DNA of 24,283 nt, taken from assembly GCA_040143965.1 (NCBI GenBank), contig JASJQH010000156.1:1-24283 (forward strand), written 5' to 3'. The DNA comes from Basidiobolus ranarum. Lineage: Eukaryota > Basidiobolomycota > Basidiobolomycetes > Basidiobolales. Below, piece after piece: positions 20,204 to 24,283 of this stretch; position 1 is the stretch's first letter, and every line of letters begins with the position of its first letter. A program made the position numbers and the translations under genes. The notes under the pieces were generated by a model. It had not been told where the DNA came from and made no database searches. It was given only the letters and a program-made list of their open reading frames with translations.

Positions 20204-21061
20204 TGATATGCCCAGCTGTAAAGATTGGTGCTTATTTAGTGAACTGGATATCACGTTTAGTAATTTTCTCGATTAATCTTCTTAACTGATGGCCAAAGTA
20301 TATAATATATATAATATAGTCCAGTTGATATCTTTAGCGAGTGTAATGATAAAAATCATATTTATTGCTACACTAGGAAAAATACGCCGATGTAATTCTG
20401 AAGCTGACAGCAAATATTTTCATGATTTATCAATGATCGATACAAATCATTTTATACAGTAATCAATATTTTTGACAAGCGAATGGGACAAAAGACCACA
20501 ACAAAAGCTCAAGCAATAGGCACATGTTGGCTTCAAGCGACTCCAATACCTGTAATGAATATACATACCATGTGATTTCTTTATATTGAGAATTATGCCA
20601 CTGTTGGCCAAAAATTGTCTGCTCTTTTTTCTGCATGTTCTGCGTAAGCTTGAACTCAGAACTCCATGTCAACTCGATTTGATGGAGTCATTACCTTACG
20701 TGGTGTTTTAGTGCCAATCGTGCTAATACCTGGGGAACACACAAATGATGCATAATATAAACGTAATATTGTGCCAAATATCCAAGTTTATATGCGACTT
20801 TCCAAGTGAATTATGTCAATTGGTTGGTCGTTATTCATTGGTCAGAACAACTCTAATAAATTTATTATTACGAGTGGATCATTGAACCCCTTACTTTTTA
20901 TTTGTATTCACTTGTTTCGTTATCTAAATTCATCTATTGCCTTTTTGTTATATTATACATATACATTTACGAGTCTTTACTGGTGTGTTACTGCGAGTTC
21001 ATTTCGTTGACATCTTGACTCAGTAATTTTCCTTTAGACAAATATATTTACACCCTTTTAA
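20204..21061. other. Divergent promoter region, MTG2 / SEC16-like gene
   Basis: 858 bp, very AT-rich, between two divergent ATGs. The sequence just before each ATG resembles a 3' splice site (TTTACAG before MTG2, TTTCCTTTAG before the plus-strand gene), so 5' UTR introns are possible but unproven. No coding exon or RNA gene recognised; open frames here look random. Confidence 0.45.
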
Positions 21062-24000
21062 ATGTCGACTGCCGATAAACGGCTCAATTCCAAAGGCCAG
21101 GTAGATGATGGACCTATCCCATTTTTCGGAAATTCTGGTGGTGATACCGATTTGTTTGGGTCTTTGGTGAGCAGTCAACCATCTACTCAACCTACTCAAC
21201 CTAATGGCTGGCAAAACCCCTCATATAATGATAAAGCCTCTATTCCTCCGCGTAGTAATTCCACCGCTCCGGTTACTCAGTCTGCAGTAAGTCAACCTTT
21301 CTCACCACAGTATCCTACACCCCAACGCCCCAAAACCACCGATCCTTCTGTTGGCCAAGGCTCTGAAAATGTCAGTTCTTTTTTTGACAATTATTCAGCT
21401 ACACAAAACGTGACTGCTGAGCCTTCTAGGCAAAGTCAAGGCTTTTTGAATTCGGCTCAAAATTCTCAGGATGCTTCTTTCTTCGATAATCCCAATTATG
21501 GTCAACAAATTCAGGGTCACGAAGTGCAAGCTCAGAGTCCTTCATCATATAATGCTTATCAGCCACAATCGTATGCAGACTCTAGTACTCAACAATATGA
21601 GGCTGGTTCTAAGGATGCTGACTGGTATACCCAAAATGGTTATCAACAAAATGCAGGGTATCAAGGTGTGGAGGGAGCCTATGCACAGCAGCCTCAATAT
21701 CAAGAAAACTATACTGGATATCAGCAAACAGCTGGACATGATTATGGTGCATACAATGAAAACTATTATGAGGGTTACGATCAACAGTTGGCTAGCCAAC
21801 AAGACCCATCGGCAGCGGGTTATTATAGTCATGGTCAGGAATATTCAGACCCTAACTATGTCGATCCAAATGCTGAATACCAGAACCAAGGATATACCGA
21901 AGGATACGGGTACGATTATACTCAAGGATATGACTATAATTCTTCAGCATACGACCCAGCTTATGCTGATTATTATCAACAACAAGGCTACGAGGGCCAG
22001 TACGCTGAAGGAGGTGAAGGGTATATTCAACCGGTAGGAGAAGCAGTAGCTGCAGTTGATTCATCTAATTCTCATTACCATCAACAATCTACATACACAC
22101 ATCCTACCCAGGTGGCAGAAAGTTCACCAAATTACCAGGGACAAGAAATGGCGGAAACCCAAAACTATACCGATCCAGGTGCCTTTTTTGAATCGTTCCC
22201 AGCAGATCAAAATCAGGCTCATTATGAGCAAGATTATTCCTTACCTGAATCTTCCAATGGTTATCTAGGAGAGGAAGCATACAGCCCGCTATCTTTCCAA
22301 GACCAAACTGTCCCGGATAGCCCTGCTGTTGCGTTGATTAATCCAAGCGAGGAGCCAGAGATTTCTAAACAGCCCAACAAAGGCGCTAATGAGATTCAGC
22401 CTCAAGGTCAGTACATATCTGATTTCACAAAGGGATCAGATGTTTCAAATACCAACGACACTCAAGAACATTCAGTTCCTGATGATGAAGTAAGTATCGT
22501 CAAAGATAACTCGGATATATTCGAGACTGCCGAAGATCCCGTAATCAAGCAAGTAGTCCATGAGGAACCCAAGGGGAATGACAAGAAACCTCCAGTTACA
22601 AAACCATTGGAGCAAGTTGATAATAGTGATCCTTTAGGGCAAACAGAGGACATCGATATCAATGACCCTTCATTGTTTGATACTGCCGCCGATATGTTGA
22701 GTAGTTTTGTCGGAGGAGCCTCATATACAAGTGATAAACCGGAGTCTCCTAAATCACATGATGACCAACGTAGTTCTTTCGAGCAAAGTCATTCCCAATC
22801 TGATAACTTAGATGATTTGGATGATTTGGTATTGGGCTCAACATCAAGCCTTCAGGACACAGGTTCACTTGAAAAGACTAAGGAATTAACATCTGAATCT
22901 CCATATGGATTTGATACCATAATCAGAGGAGAAGCTAGTCCAGATATAGTATCTTTACCGTCTGATCATGGTTCAGATCATGTGTCCATTGAGGGAAATA
23001 GTACACAGCAGACTAGCAATCAGAAAGTCGAGGCTAAATCAGATGTTATCTCCGATATTGAGTCGATAATCAAATCGCCTGAATCTTCCGTTGAACAATC
23101 ACCTCCAGCCTCCACTGAGAGTATTTCACTAAAGGAGACTGATGCTAAAGGTGACGAGCATGTTAAGAAAGAGGAGAGCGTTGAATACAATTCAGAGGCT
23201 GGTAATAACCCACTTGGCCTTAGTAATCTGGATGTTAAGAGTGATGTCTCCTTTAGTCAAGATAAGGATGAATCATCTAAGGAACTTTCTACTGGTCTTG
23301 CTCAACCAAATCATAATGCCCAATTCTTTGATGATATCGTAAGTTCTTCTGCTGAAGACCAACTCAAAGCTGTGGAATTACCATTGGATCAAGATTCCCA
23401 AAGCAATCTCAACTCTCATGAGCAAGATTCTATCAACGATGGTGTACAACTTGGTAATGACCTACACCAGTTGCCGATTGAAACTAGTTCTGACGTTTTG
23501 AAATTACCTCATGACACTCAGGATCTTACTGTTGTTAACCAGGAGAGTTCGGGAATTACAAATGATGCTGGAGATGAGGTTTTGACGGAAGCCAATTACC
23601 AAAATCAGGAAGCAAATGAATCTAAGTATCCTGAACAAGGAGAAATGGCAGAGCCTGAGGTTGAAATTGAGCAGAAGCCTATAGAAAAGGATCCTTTTGA
23701 GTTTGGTGGCGTCGTAGCAGTTGACGAGAGCGCTGCTAATGATGCGCAAGAGTCTTCCCAGAACGAAGAGATGTTCAGTCCCAATCATGATGATGTAGAA
23801 CAGTACCATGTAAATACTGATCTTAAACTTGAGAACGATGCATCTGATGCTATTCCAGAACATGCTTCGGATGCTCAGACCCATTATCATCAGAACTCTT
23901 ACGGAGTAACAGAGTATTATCAAAATAATCAAGCCAATAATCTTAAATCAGAACAGCACGAAGAAACCCCGGAAATGAATACTCAGCAAGCTTCCGAAAA

Positions 24001-24283
24001 TGGTCAGCATCTGGACTCAAATAATGACTTAGCTAAGAATCAGAGCTCATGGGAAGAAGTACACAGTTATCGCCAAGAGTATGACTTCAATGAGGTTCCT
24101 ATTGAGCATGAGGGGCAAATGACATCTCCCTCAAGAGAAGAGCCCATAAATACGGATTCAATGAATACCCAAGCCCCATGGGAAGGTACACCAGATTACT
24201 ATAACGAAGACCAGCATGGTTACAATCAAGAAAATAATACTTCTCACGATTACCAACACCACGGCTCTAGTGATATACATTAT
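21062..24283 (+). CDS. Large Q/Y/N/S/D-rich protein, possible SEC16 N-terminal region (3' truncated)
   Basis: One frame stays open without a stop from the ATG at 21062 to the window edge: 1074 codons, no intron seen. Nearly all is predicted disordered. Residues 1-150 are Ser/Pro/Thr/Gln-rich with TDLFGSL near the start. About 150-345 is a Tyr/Gln/Gly/Asn-rich stretch with repeated YxxGY and QQ units. About 350-1074 is acidic, Ser/Asp/Glu/Gln-rich. Short aromatic motifs recur: SSFFDNY (105), ASFFDNP (138), AFFESF (374), SLFDTAADMLSSF (537), AQFFDDI (753) and DPFEFGG (877). A very long disordered N-terminus with such motifs fits fungal Sec16, the scaffold of COPII vesicle formation at ER exit sites. 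The diagnostic central and C-terminal Sec16 domains lie beyond the window, so the name is a guess; an endocytic or P-body scaffold is an alternative. That it is a real gene is secure. Confidence 0.85.
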   Translation, partial: MSTADKRLNSKGQVDDGPIPFFGNSGGDTDLFGSLVSSQPSTQPTQPNGWQNPSYNDKASIPPRSNSTAPVTQSAVSQPFSPQYPTPQRPKTTDPSVGQGSENVSSFFDNYSATQNVTAEPSRQSQGFLNSAQNSQDASFFDNPNYGQQIQGHEVQAQSPSSYNAYQPQSYADSSTQQYEAGSKDADWYTQNGYQQNAGYQGVEGAYAQQPQYQENYTGYQQTAGHDYGAYNENYYEGYDQQLASQQDPSAAGYYSHGQEYSDPNYVDPNAEYQNQGYTEGYGYDYTQGYDYNSSAYDPAYADYYQQQGYEGQYAEGGEGYIQPVGEAVAAVDSSNSHYHQQSTYTHPTQVAESSPNYQGQEMAETQNYTDPGAFFESFPADQNQAHYEQDYSLPESSNGYLGEEAYSPLSFQDQTVPDSPAVALINPSEEPEISKQPNKGANEIQPQGQYISDFTKGSDVSNTNDTQEHSVPDDEVSIVKDNSDIFETAEDPVIKQVVHEEPKGNDKKPPVTKPLEQVDNSDPLGQTEDIDINDPSLFDTAADMLSSFVGGASYTSDKPESPKSHDDQRSSFEQSHSQSDNLDDLDDLVLGSTSSLQDTGSLEKTKELTSESPYGFDTIIRGEASPDIVSLPSDHGSDHVSIEGNSTQQTSNQKVEAKSDVISDIESIIKSPESSVEQSPPASTESISLKETDAKGDEHVKKEESVEYNSEAGNNPLGLSNLDVKSDVSFSQDKDESSKELSTGLAQPNHNAQFFDDIVSSSAEDQLKAVELPLDQDSQSNLNSHEQDSINDGVQLGNDLHQLPIETSSDVLKLPHDTQDLTVVNQESSGITNDAGDEVLTEANYQNQEANESKYPEQGEMAEPEVEIEQKPIEKDPFEFGGVVAVDESAANDAQESSQNEEMFSPNHDDVEQYHVNTDLKLENDASDAIPEHASDAQTHYHQNSYGVTEYYQNNQANNLKSEQHEETPEMNTQQASENGQHLDSNNDLAKNQSSWEEVHSYRQEYDFNEVPIEHEGQMTSPSREEPINTDSMNTQAPWEGTPDYYNEDQHGYNQENNTSHDYQHHGSSDIHY

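Noticed and set aside
20463-21010. Open frames in the MTG2/SEC16-like spacer
   Set aside because: Hydrophobic, AT-driven translations with no motif; better explained as promoter DNA.
21471-22268. Met- and Ile-rich open frames overlapping the large plus-strand gene
   Set aside because: They are out-of-frame shadows of the Tyr/Gln-codon-rich reading frame that starts at 21062.

Overview
The window looks like nuclear DNA of a fungus, probably an early-diverging ('zygomycete-grade') lineage. The genes are eukaryotic. They are split by short GT-AG introns, mostly 49-82 nt, with CTAAC/CTGAC-like branch sites. Intergenic DNA is AT-rich. The gene set combines a fungal Golgi GDPase, a fungal-type ATG12, a secreted subtilisin and a FANCA-like protein. 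I cannot fix the species from sequence alone.

Layout. 1-531: 3' end of a cytosolic HSP70. 1202-1273 (-): a tRNA-Pro(CGG). 2336-4947 (-): secreted subtilisin-like protease with a PA domain, 2 exons. 6543-8137 (+): Golgi guanosine diphosphatase GDA1, 3 exons. 8616-9686 (-): cold-shock-domain protein with a Gly/Gln/Tyr-rich tail, 5 exons. 10651-16359 (-): a ~1.6 kb-codon gene that I assemble from about 13 exons and recognise as a FANCA (Fanconi anaemia core complex) homologue. 16597-17283 (+): ATG12, 4 exons, divergent from FANCA across 237 bp. 17748-20203 (-): mitochondrial Obg-family GTPase MTG2 with a very long N-terminal extension. 21062 to the window end (+): a large low-complexity Q/Y/N/S/D-rich protein, tentatively the N-terminal part of SEC16.

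The genes are unrelated housekeeping and secretory-pathway functions rather than an operon or mobile cluster. No transposon with recognisable ends, viral fossil, CRISPR array or rRNA was seen. The most interesting object is the FANCA homologue, because this core-complex subunit is best known from animals. Two of its exon junctions could not be settled by eye. Other points worth checking are an HSP70 ending in EELD instead of EEVD, the MTG2 extension encoded by its own exon, and a tRNA-Pro with two departures from consensus.

Exon boundaries were worked out by hand from splice signals, reading-frame continuity and remembered family alignments. No database search was run.
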